Below, piece by piece: positions 1 through 5,326 of a stretch of 5,326 nt of DNA; position 1 is the stretch's first letter; every line of letters begins with the position of its first letter. A program made the translations under genes and the position numbers. The stretch spans positions 1-5,326 of the forward strand of contig JAVKFF010000240.1 in assembly GCA_040226215.1 (NCBI GenBank). The letters are read 5' to 3'. The notes under the pieces are model-generated. The model had not been told where the DNA came from, did no database searches, and saw nothing but the letters and a program-made list of their open reading frames with translations. The stretch comes from JAVKFF01 sp040226215. Lineage in GTDB: Bacteria > Pseudomonadota > Alphaproteobacteria > DSM-16000 > Inquilinaceae.

Positions 1-780
1 GTAGCCGAACCCCGCATAGTTGTCGATGCAGTCGAAGCTGTCGTCCATCGCCCGGAACTTCTGCCGGATCCGCTTGATCAGGGAACGGACGTTGGCGCGA
101 TAGCCGTCCTCGCCGCAGCCTGCGAAGAAATCCCGGCCATGCACGACATCGTAGATCCGCCGATAGGGAACGTCGGCACCGGCCTTGCTGGCCAGGAGAT
201 TGACGATGCTGAACTCCGACAAGGTCAGGTTGACCTGCTGGCCATCCCAGTAGCACCGGGAGGAATCCAGGTCGAGGGTCAGCCGGTCGAGGGTCAGGAC
301 CCGCTCCCGATCGGCCTCCTCGCGCGTCTCGATGCCGGTTCGCATGCGCGGGACAAGCCTGATGCGGTGCAGCACGATGGAAAAGCTGCGGGACTTCTCC
401 ACGAAATCCACCGCACCGCCGAGCAGGGCCGCCTCTTCGTAGATCTGGTCGGACAGGACCGTGAGGAAGATGACCGGAAGGTCGGGCGAGACCGCGCGGA
501 CATGACTCAGCACGACGATGCCGTTCATGCGCGGCATCTGCCAGTCGAGCAGCAGCACGTCGATCCGCGCGTCCTCGGCGAGATAGTCGAGAAACGCCTG
601 GCCGTCGCCGAACTCGACCACCGAGAAGCCCTGGTCTCGAAGGTTCTGCGTGATCGATTCGCGAAAAAGCTCGTCATCGTCCACGACCGCAATGTGACGT
701 ACGGCATGGGACAGCCCAAGGTCCTGCCCGTGGCCCTGACGTTCAGCCGCCCTTGGCTGCGAGCTTCCGGTAGCAAGCAT
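1..780 (-). CDS. OmpR/ChvI-type response regulator (3' end cut by window edge)
   Basis: DNA-binding response regulator: a cytoplasmic transcription factor activated by phosphorylation from a sensor kinase. The 260 visible residues read from ATG at 780 to a C-terminal GFGY, so only a few residues are missing at the left edge. The receiver domain spans about residues 29-142. It has acidic residues D34-D36, phosphoacceptor D79 in LLLDWQMP, T107 in FLT and the switch lysine K129. A winged-helix domain follows (about 165-260), with a recognition-helix region at 227-242 (YRANVRSLIKRIRQKF) and the end pattern IDNYAGFGY, close to the ChvI style (ETLYGVGYRF). About 28 residues precede the receiver, but no alternative start was found and AGGAGA lies just upstream. 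The residue after K129 is Ser, where most receivers have Pro. The start lies inside the upstream lipoprotein gene. Family assignment is firm; ChvI orthology is not. A partner kinase could lie beyond the left edge. Confidence 0.9.
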   Translation of the reverse strand, partial: MLATGSSQPRAAERQGHGQDLGLSHAVRHIAVVDDDELFRESITQNLRDQGFSVVEFGDGQAFLDYLAEDARIDVLLLDWQMPRMNGIVVLSHVRAVSPDLPVIFLTVLSDQIYEEAALLGGAVDFVEKSRSFSIVLHRIRLVPRMRTGIETREEADRERVLTLDRLTLDLDSSRCYWDGQQVNLTLSEFSIVNLLASKAGADVPYRRIYDVVHGRDFFAGCGEDGYRANVRSLIKRIRQKFRAMDDSFDCIDNYAGFGY

Positions 781-1237
781 CGTTTTCTCCTGGATCCGCT
801 TTCAAATCGTAGGTGAGAAGCTGGTATTCCTTGGTCTTGACGTCGGGGTAGAAGACCATGGTCAGCGCACAGCCGGCGGCCCGGTAGGTCCAGACGAGGC
901 CCGGCGTCCGGGCAGTGGTTTCGGTCGGCGCGCCAAGCAGCTGTTCCACCTGTTCCGGCGCATCGCCGACAAGGGATTGCGGATCGACGGACCTGCCATC
1001 TGCCGACCTGTCGTCACTCGAGCGGCCCGCGGCGGTGCCATCGGTCTTCGGCGGCCGGGGACGCGGGCGGGCGGCGGCGGGATCGACCTTCCTGACCGCC
1101 AGCTGGGGCGGGGGGGCGACATCCCGACCCTGCGGCACCTTGTCAACGGCCGCGACGCACCCGGCCAGAACCGTTGCCGCCGCTATCGCCAAAGGCAAGG
1201 TGCGACAGGGCCGAAAGTCAGCCAGGTCTGCCGGCAT
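743..1237 (-). CDS. Small outer-membrane lipoprotein with BamE/SmpA-like C-terminal domain
   Basis: Predicted 164-residue lipoprotein of unknown function. It starts MPADLADFRPCR, then a hydrophobic segment (about residues 14-25) and a clean lipobox LAGC with the lipidated Cys at 27. Position +2 is Val rather than Asp, which fits outer-membrane sorting. Residues about 35-87 are low-complexity, rich in Pro, Arg, Ala and Ser/Asp, like a periplasmic linker. Residues about 88-160 form a compact domain with the pattern LLGAPTET, GLVWTYRAAGC, LTMVFYPD and a second Cys at 155; Cys123 and Cys155 could form a disulfide. This resembles the SmpA/BamE-like lipoproteins common in Alphaproteobacteria, a resemblance by eye only. 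The frame is open upstream to an ATG at 1318, but that start has no ribosome site and would bury the signal peptide. ATG at 1237 has GAGGGA eight bases upstream. The gene overlaps the regulator by 38 bases, so the two are probably co-transcribed. Confidence 0.8.
   Translation of the reverse strand: MPADLADFRPCRTLPLAIAAATVLAGCVAAVDKVPQGRDVAPPPQLAVRKVDPAAARPRPRPPKTDGTAAGRSSDDRSADGRSVDPQSLVGDAPEQVEQLLGAPTETTARTPGLVWTYRAAGCALTMVFYPDVKTKEYQLLTYDLKADPGENDACYRKLAAKGG
786..791 (-). promoter_or_regulatory. Ribosome binding site of the response regulator
   Basis: Read on the minus strand this is AGGAGA, five bases before ATG at 780-778. It lies inside the 3' coding end of the lipoprotein gene and fixes the regulator start, which otherwise looks slightly too far upstream of the receiver domain. 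Confidence 0.7.
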
Positions 1238-1406
1238 GGCTCGGTTCCCTCGTTCGACCTGATCGAGATCGGTCCGACCGGACGGCACAGGCCGATGGCC
1301 CTGCCGCTGCTTTTCCATGGGCGGGTGTCACGCCGGCCCATTCTTCGTCCAGCCCACTGGCCTCCCCGACCGGAAACGAACGGGGTGCCCGAACGTTCCC
1401 CAAATT

Positions 1407-1437
1407 TTGTCACAGCCATGAATATTTGAGCTATGCT
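1407..1437 (+). promoter_or_regulatory. Candidate sigma-70-type promoter for the barrel gene
   Basis: TTGTCA at 1407-1412 resembles a -35 box and TATGCT at 1432-1437 a -10 box, with a spacing of 19 bases, longer than the usual 17. They sit in the only clearly AT-rich patch of the intergenic region. Transcription would begin near 1444, leaving a leader of about 136 bases before the TTG start at 1580. This also argues against the ATG at 1433, which would overlap the -10 box. Prediction by eye only. Confidence 0.35.
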
Positions 1438-1497
1438 CCGCCCGCGCCGCCCGGCGGGTCAGGCGCAAGTCAGTCCGGCCGGCAGGATCCCTCGTAC

Positions 1498-1524
1498 AGG
1501 ACCCGCCGCGCAGCAGCGGGTTCT
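1498..1524 (+). promoter_or_regulatory. Hairpin in the 5' leader of the barrel mRNA
   Basis: Arms 1498-1506 (AGGACCCGC) and 1516-1524 (GCGGGTTCT) pair over nine positions with one G-U pair, enclosing a nine-base loop. It lies about 55 bases before the TTG start and has no T-tract after it, so it is not a standard terminator. It might affect mRNA stability or translation; in GC-rich DNA it could also be chance. Confidence 0.3.
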
Positions 1525-1569
1525 CGGGCCGCGCCGTCGCATCGGCTCACCGGGTTCCCGCGTTCACCT

Positions 1570-1573
1570 GGAG
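1570..1573 (+). promoter_or_regulatory. Ribosome binding site deciding the TTG start of the barrel gene
   Basis: GGAG, six bases before TTG at 1580-1582. The only in-frame ATG upstream of the signal peptide (1433) has just a weak GAG before it. The site therefore supports the TTG start. Confidence 0.55.
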
Positions 1574-1579
1574 CATGCC

Positions 1580-2902
1580 TTGTCGCGAATCGACCACGGC
1601 CGAAGCGCATGCGCAGCGATCGTACGTGCAGGGCTCGTCGGGCTTGCGATCGGCGCATTTCAGATCGGCACCGCCGCCGCACAGACCGTGCCCAGGACAG
1701 CCCAGGAGCCGCAGGAGCGGGCACGGACCGGCCCACAGCGCGGGCAGGGGGTGGCCGAGCGGCCCCGCCCGGAATACGACGCGATCGGTGTCCGGCTCGG
1801 CGGCTTCTTCCTGTACCCGTCCCTCGGCCTGGCCGAGCGCTATCGGGACAATATCTTCTACCAGGACAGCGACACCACGGGCGATCTGGTGACCATCCTG
1901 TCGCCGTCGCTTCGCCTGCAGTCGAACTGGAACGTCCACAGCCTCACGGTCTATGCGGACGCGGATAGCGGCACCTATCTCGATCGGTCCAGCGAGAATT
2001 TCCTGGACATGCGGGCGGGCGCCGCCGGCCGGCTCGATATCCGGCGCGATCTGGCGCTGTCCGGGGAGGTGTCCGCCGCGCGCCTGCACGAGCCACGGTC
2101 GTCGCCGGATCAGGTCGGCGCGGCCGAGCCTGTCACCTACCGCCTGCTGCGCGCCGAATCGACCCTCGCCAAGCGGTTCAACCGGCTGGCCCTGCGCGTG
2201 ACCGGCGGCCTGGACAACTACAGCTACGACAATGTCCCGGCGACCGGCGGCGGCACCTTCGATTCCAAGGACCGCAACCGGACGGTCTTCGAGCAAGGCG
2301 TCCAGCTGGGTTATCAGGTCTCGCCGGCCCTGGAGCCCTTCCTGCGGGCCGGACTGAACCAGCGCCGGTACGAGCGGACCCCCGACGACAACGGTTTCGA
2401 CCGCAATTCCTGGGGCTGGTCCACGGTCGGCGGCCTCGCCTTCGACCTGGGCGGCATCACGTCGGGCGAGGGCTATCTCGGATATTTCGAGCAGCGCTAT
2501 GCGCGTGCCGGCTTCGGCCCGATCGCGGGGGTCAGCGCCGGCGGCAGCCTGCTCTGGAATCCGACGGAGATCACCACGGTGACCTTCGGCGCCGATCGGA
2601 TCGTGGAGGAAACCACGCTCTCCGGCGCGGCCGGCGCCCTGCGCTCGGCGCTCCGTGCCGAAGTCGATCACGAACTGCGCCGCAACATCATCCTGTCGGC
2701 CAACGCGCGATACGCGGTCATCGACTACGAGGATATCACCCGGGTCGACAACGTCGCCGGTGCAAGCATGGGCGGGAGCTATCTCGCCAACGAGCATCTG
2801 CGGTTGGGCGTGGACTACTCCTATGCGCTACGCAGTTCGAACGCGGCCGGCGCCGACTATCGCACCCAGACAATCATGCTGCGCGTGACCGGCCAGCTCT
2901 GA
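1580..2902 (+). CDS. Outer-membrane beta-barrel protein, BBP2-like, likely polysaccharide-locus porin
   Basis: Predicted 440-residue outer-membrane protein. From the TTG start it has an ordinary signal peptide: charged residues R3, H6, R8 and R16, a hydrophobic stretch at about 17-34 (AGLVGLAIGAFQIGTAAA), and a likely cleavage before Q35. A Pro/Arg/Gln-rich segment follows to about residue 65. The rest is alternating, aromatic-rich beta-strand sequence typical of a barrel: GGFFLYPSLGLAERYRDNIFY opens the domain, and strand pairs such as LGYQVSPALEPFLRAGLN and LRLGVDYSY recur to the end. The GLAERYRDNIF pattern matches the putative beta-barrel porin 2 family (BBP2), often found in alphaproteobacterial exopolysaccharide loci. 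A role in polysaccharide passage across the outer membrane is inferred from the GDP-mannose and GalE genes downstream. The last residue is Leu, not the Phe usual at barrel ends. An annotation from ATG 1433 would add 49 residues and hide the signal peptide. Confidence 0.8.
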   Translation: MSRIDHGRSACAAIVRAGLVGLAIGAFQIGTAAAQTVPRTAQEPQERARTGPQRGQGVAERPRPEYDAIGVRLGGFFLYPSLGLAERYRDNIFYQDSDTTGDLVTILSPSLRLQSNWNVHSLTVYADADSGTYLDRSSENFLDMRAGAAGRLDIRRDLALSGEVSAARLHEPRSSPDQVGAAEPVTYRLLRAESTLAKRFNRLALRVTGGLDNYSYDNVPATGGGTFDSKDRNRTVFEQGVQLGYQVSPALEPFLRAGLNQRRYERTPDDNGFDRNSWGWSTVGGLAFDLGGITSGEGYLGYFEQRYARAGFGPIAGVSAGGSLLWNPTEITTVTFGADRIVEETTLSGAAGALRSALRAEVDHELRRNIILSANARYAVIDYEDITRVDNVAGASMGGSYLANEHLRLGVDYSYALRSSNAAGADYRTQTIMLRVTGQL

Positions 2903-2907
2903 CGCCC

Positions 2908-2929
2908 GGCGCCCGTCGACGCGGACGCC
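2908..2929 (+). terminator. GC-rich hairpin just after the barrel gene
   Basis: Arms 2908-2916 (GGCGCCCGT) and 2921-2929 (GCGGACGCC) pair with one C-A mismatch and one terminal G-U, around a four-base loop CGAC. It begins six bases after the barrel stop codon. No T-run follows (the next bases are CGCCGCAAACTGG), so it is not a full intrinsic terminator. It may act as an attenuator or 3'-end stabiliser, or be chance. Confidence 0.3.
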
Positions 2930-3059
2930 CGCCGCAAACTGGTTACCCGAACGTCACAGAATTGCTTCGGGACTGCTGAGATATTTCTCCCATCGCCCCG
3001 GTCCGCCGCGCATTGCCCGCGGCGACCGCAGGCGGACTACGACAGTGCAGGACTTGTCC

Positions 3060-3064
3060 GGGAG
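3060..3064 (+). promoter_or_regulatory. Ribosome binding site of the manC-type gene
   Basis: GGGAG, seven bases before ATG at 3072. The frame is also open from a GTG at 3045, but that codon has no comparable site upstream, so 3072 is preferred. Confidence 0.7.
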
Positions 3065-3071
3065 ACTTTCG

Positions 3072-4544
3072 ATGCAGACCCTTGCGAACGCGGGATCCGA
3101 TCTCGCAGATGCCGGCAGCGCGGCCGGTACCGTCTGGCCCGTCATCCTGTGCGGCGGATCGGGCCGGCGCCTGTGGCCGGTCTCGCGCCGCGATCATCCC
3201 AAGCAGTTCCAGCGGCTGAGTTCCGACAAGAGCCTGGTCCAGGAGACGGCGCTGCGCGCGCGCGACGGGCTCGGCCTCGGCATGCCGGTCCTTCTGTGCA
3301 ACGAGACGCACCGTTTCATGCTGCAGGACCATATGGCCGAGATCGGCATCGAGGCGGCCGCGCTGCTGAGCGAGCCGCAGTCGCGCAACACCGCGCCGGC
3401 GAACGCGGCGGCGGCCCGGTTCGTCAGCGACCGCGATCCCGACGCGATGCTGCTGGTGATGCCGTCGGACCATTTCATCGGCAACCAGGCCGCCTTCGCG
3501 ACAGCCTTCGCCAAGGCGCGGCAGATCGCGCAGACGGGGCGGCTCGTGACGTTCGGCATCCGTCCTGTCCGGCCGGAAACCGGCTATGGCTATATCGAGC
3601 AGGGCAGACCGGTGGAGCCGGCCGGGACCGGCTTTGAGATTGCCAGTTTCATGGAGAAGCCGGCCCTCGCACGGGCTGAGGAGCTGGTGCGCGGCGGCCG
3701 CCATCTGTGGAACAGCGGCATCTTCCTGTTGCCGGTGCGGGTGCTGATCGACGAGTTCGAGCGGCTCTGCCCCGATATCCTGGCCGCCGCATCGGCGGCG
3801 CTGTCGGCTGCGCGCGACAGCGACGGGCGGCTGCTGCTCGACACGACCGCCTTCCTGACGGCACCGGCCGCATCCATCGATGTGGCGGTCATGGAGCATA
3901 CCCGGCTGGGCGCCGTGGTCCCGGCCGACATGGACTGGAGCGACATCGGCACCTGGCCGGCCCTGCGCGAGATGCGCGGCGGCGATGCGATGGGCAACGT
4001 GCTCGACGGCAATGCCGTGGTGGAGGATGTCACCAACTGCTTCATCCAGTCGACCGGCCGCCTGATCGCCGCCATCGGGCTCGACGACGTGGTGATCGTG
4101 GAAACCGACGATGCCGTGCTGATCAGCGGTGCCGGTCATGCCGCCCGGCTCGACGGGCTGGTCGGGCGCCTGCGGGACGCCGGGCAGAGTGCCGCCGACC
4201 GGCATCTGCGGGTGCATCGGCCATGGGGCCACTACCGCACCGTCGACCGGGGCGACCGCTACCAGGTCAAGCACATCCAGGTGAAGCCCGGCGAGTCGAC
4301 GAGCCTGCAGTTCCATCACCATCGTGCGGAACACTGGATCGTGGTCAGCGGAACCGGGCGGGTCGTCCGCGATGGCGAAACGATCCTGCTTCACGAATGC
4401 CAGTCGCTGCACATCCCGCCGGGCGTGTCCCACCGGCTGGAGAATCCCGGGAAGATCCCCCTCCGCATCGCGGAGGTGCAGGTCGGCGCCTATCTGGGCG
4501 AGGACGACATCGTCCGGCTCGACGACCGCTACGGAAGGGCTTGA
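3072..4544 (+). CDS. manC: Mannose-1-phosphate guanylyltransferase / mannose-6-phosphate isomerase (bifunctional)
   Basis: Cytoplasmic enzyme of the AlgA/XanB/ManC class (490 residues; family about 470-480). It converts fructose-6-phosphate to mannose-6-phosphate and mannose-1-phosphate plus GTP to GDP-mannose, the mannosyl donor for polysaccharides; the intermediate step needs a phosphomannomutase not seen here. The N-terminal nucleotidyltransferase domain (about 21-300) has the nucleotide loop GGSGRRLWPVSR at 28-39 with KQF at 44-46, PSDH at 131-134, ETGYGYIE at 169-176, the signature FMEKP at 193-197, LWNSGIF at 212-218 and MDWSDIGTW at 287-295. The C-terminal cupin isomerase domain (about 375-490) has RPWGHY at 383-388, metal-site region FHHHRAEHW at 414-422, HIPPGVSHRLEN at 447-458 and the ending YLGEDDIVRLDDRYGR at 474-489. 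The loop has Arg32 where Thr is usual. About 20 residues precede the first strand. Close spacing to galE suggests one transcript. Confidence 0.95.
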   Translation: MQTLANAGSDLADAGSAAGTVWPVILCGGSGRRLWPVSRRDHPKQFQRLSSDKSLVQETALRARDGLGLGMPVLLCNETHRFMLQDHMAEIGIEAAALLSEPQSRNTAPANAAAARFVSDRDPDAMLLVMPSDHFIGNQAAFATAFAKARQIAQTGRLVTFGIRPVRPETGYGYIEQGRPVEPAGTGFEIASFMEKPALARAEELVRGGRHLWNSGIFLLPVRVLIDEFERLCPDILAAASAALSAARDSDGRLLLDTTAFLTAPAASIDVAVMEHTRLGAVVPADMDWSDIGTWPALREMRGGDAMGNVLDGNAVVEDVTNCFIQSTGRLIAAIGLDDVVIVETDDAVLISGAGHAARLDGLVGRLRDAGQSAADRHLRVHRPWGHYRTVDRGDRYQVKHIQVKPGESTSLQFHHHRAEHWIVVSGTGRVVRDGETILLHECQSLHIPPGVSHRLENPGKIPLRIAEVQVGAYLGEDDIVRLDDRYGRA

Positions 4545-4547
4545 GCG

Positions 4548-5326
4548 ATGGCCGACCGCATCCTGGTCACCGGCGGCGCCGGCTTCGTCGGCAGCCATGT
4601 CTGCAAGGCCCTGGCCGGCGCCGGGCTGGTGCCGATCACCTACGACGACCTGTCGGGCGGCAACAAGGAGGCCATCCGCTGGGGCCCGCTGGTGACCGGC
4701 GACCTGGCCGATCGCGACAAGCTCGATTTCGCGATGACACGGTTCAAGCCTAGGGCGGTGATCCACCTGGCCGGCGTCATCGCCGCCGGCGAATCCGTGG
4801 CGGACCCGGCGAAGTACTACCGGATCAATGTTGTCGGCTCGCTGGAGCTGCTGGGGGCGATGCGCCGCCACGGCGTCGATGCGGCCGTATTCTCGTCGAG
4901 CGCCGCGGTGTACGGCGATGCCGCCGAGATGCCGGTGACCGAGGATGCGGCGATCCAGCCGACCAGCCCCTATGGCCGCACGAAAGCCGCGGAGGAGGGG
5001 CTCCTGCAGGACTATGTCGCCTACGGCCTGCGCTCGATCTCCCTGCGGTACTTCAACGCCGCAGGCGCCGATCCCGACGGCGAGCTGGGCGAGCTGCACG
5101 AGCCGGAGACGCATCTGATCCCGCTTGTCCTGGAGGCTGCGGCCGGCATCCGCGACGTCTTCGAGATCTATGGCACCGACTACCCCACCCCCGACGGCAC
5201 CTGCATCAGGGATTATGTGCATGTCAGCGACCTGGCGCGGGCGCATGTCCTTGCCCTGGAGCGGCTCGCCAGGCCGGGAAGGGCGGGCGCGGAGGCCTTC
5301 AATCTGGGCAGCGGCAAGGGCGCCAG
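4548..5326 (+). CDS. galE: UDP-glucose 4-epimerase (C-terminus cut by window edge)
   Basis: Cytoplasmic NAD-dependent short-chain dehydrogenase/reductase of the extended class that interconverts UDP-glucose and UDP-galactose. The 259 visible residues of an expected 325-340 include the NAD-binding loop TGGAGFVGSH at 8-17, YDDLSGG at 32-38, GDL at 51-53, HLAGVIAAGESV at 73-84, YYRINVVGS at 90-98, the SSSAAVYG strand at 116-123 with catalytic Ser118, and the YxxxK pair Y142/K146 in SPYGRTKA. GalE-specific motifs follow: RYFNAAGADPDGELGE at 167-182, PETHLIPL at 186-193, IYGTDYPTPDGTCIRDYVHV at 207-226, and FNLGSGKG at 251-258. The ATG is three bases after the manC stop, with GGAAGGG eight bases upstream, so the two genes are probably one operon. 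The residue that sets selectivity for N-acetylated sugars lies beyond the window, so UDP-GlcNAc epimerisation cannot be excluded. Confidence 0.95.
   Translation, partial: MADRILVTGGAGFVGSHVCKALAGAGLVPITYDDLSGGNKEAIRWGPLVTGDLADRDKLDFAMTRFKPRAVIHLAGVIAAGESVADPAKYYRINVVGSLELLGAMRRHGVDAAVFSSSAAVYGDAAEMPVTEDAAIQPTSPYGRTKAAEEGLLQDYVAYGLRSISLRYFNAAGADPDGELGELHEPETHLIPLVLEAAAGIRDVFEIYGTDYPTPDGTCIRDYVHVSDLARAHVLALERLARPGRAGAEAFNLGSGKGA

Larger units (their letters stand above)
1238..1579. other. Divergent intergenic region between the lipoprotein and barrel genes
   Basis: This 342-base stretch has no convincing gene. It holds the lipoprotein ribosome site (minus-strand GAGGGA, 1246-1251), a short inverted repeat at 1272-1283 (GTCCG-AC-CGGAC), a perfect 8-base palindrome GAACGTTC at 1391-1398, an unusually AT-rich patch at about 1401-1437, and a GC-rich leader with a hairpin at 1498-1524. 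Promoters for both directions should lie here. The reading frame of the barrel gene is open from an ATG at 1433, but the encoded 49 residues are Arg/Pro-rich and unlike a signal peptide, so I treat 1433-1579 as leader. Confidence 0.6.

Noticed and set aside
139..816. 225-codon plus-strand frame across the left region
   Set aside because: It is antisense to the response regulator, which shows all receiver and winged-helix landmarks on the minus strand.
1238..1318. 27-codon N-terminal extension of the lipoprotein from ATG 1318
   Set aside because: No ribosome site precedes 1318 and the extension would push the lipobox to residue 54. ATG 1237 has GAGGGA at good spacing.
1547..2797. 416-codon minus-strand frame opposite the barrel gene
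   Set aside because: The plus strand has a signal peptide and barrel strands with a ribosome site. The minus-strand product is low-complexity and resembles an antisense shadow.
2952..2966. Sigma-54-like promoter before manC (GTCAC then TTGCT)
   Set aside because: The -24 element lacks GG and the spacing to the GC is one base short of the strict requirement.
3707..4753. 348-codon plus-strand frame overlapping manC and the galE start
   Set aside because: It runs out of frame through conserved manC and galE coding sequence and encodes an Arg/Pro-rich product without motifs.
4893..4916. GalE SSSAAVYG has Ala where E. coli GalE has Thr
   Set aside because: Ala at this position is common in bacterial GalE proteins and the catalytic Ser, Tyr and Lys are all present, so it is ordinary variation.
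2943..5246. Very long open frame on the minus strand (767 codons) opposite manC and galE
   Set aside because: It mirrors two genes with complete family motifs. Its product is Gly/Ala/Arg/His/Gln-rich with no recognisable motif, as expected from the antisense of high-GC codons.

Overview
This GC-rich window looks like chromosomal DNA from an alphaproteobacterium, probably a Rhodospirillales or Azospirillum-type relative. That placement is inferred from the base composition, a ChvI-like response regulator, a two-cysteine lipoprotein with a BamE-like tail, and a BBP2-type outer-membrane barrel next to sugar-nucleotide genes. No taxonomic marker is present. Five protein genes are well supported. 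I see no tRNA, rRNA, CRISPR array, insertion sequence or phage gene.

Layout. The left part is a leftward pair: a small lipoprotein gene (1237 to 743) followed by an OmpR/ChvI-type response regulator gene (780 to beyond base 1). The pair overlaps by 38 bases. A 342-base non-coding stretch (1238-1579) separates it from a divergent rightward set: an outer-membrane beta-barrel gene (1580-2902, best start a TTG), a gap of 169 bases with a GC-rich hairpin, a bifunctional mannose-1-phosphate guanylyltransferase/mannose-6-phosphate isomerase gene (3072-4544), and, three bases later, a GalE-type UDP-glucose 4-epimerase gene (4548 to beyond the right edge).

How the genes fit together. The ManC/AlgA-type enzyme makes GDP-mannose and GalE interconverts UDP-glucose and UDP-galactose, so the rightward genes supply precursors for a mannose- and galactose-containing surface polysaccharide. 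The barrel would be the outer-membrane component of the same locus. The divergent regulator belongs to a family whose best-studied members (ChvI with ExoS/ChvG in rhizobia) control exopolysaccharide and envelope genes, so it may control this locus. That link is inference from position.

I did not find an evident new system. The points most worth a second look are the TTG start and long leader of the barrel gene, the overlapping lipoprotein/regulator pair, two altered motif residues (regulator and ManC), and weak sequence similarity between the two rightward promoter regions.
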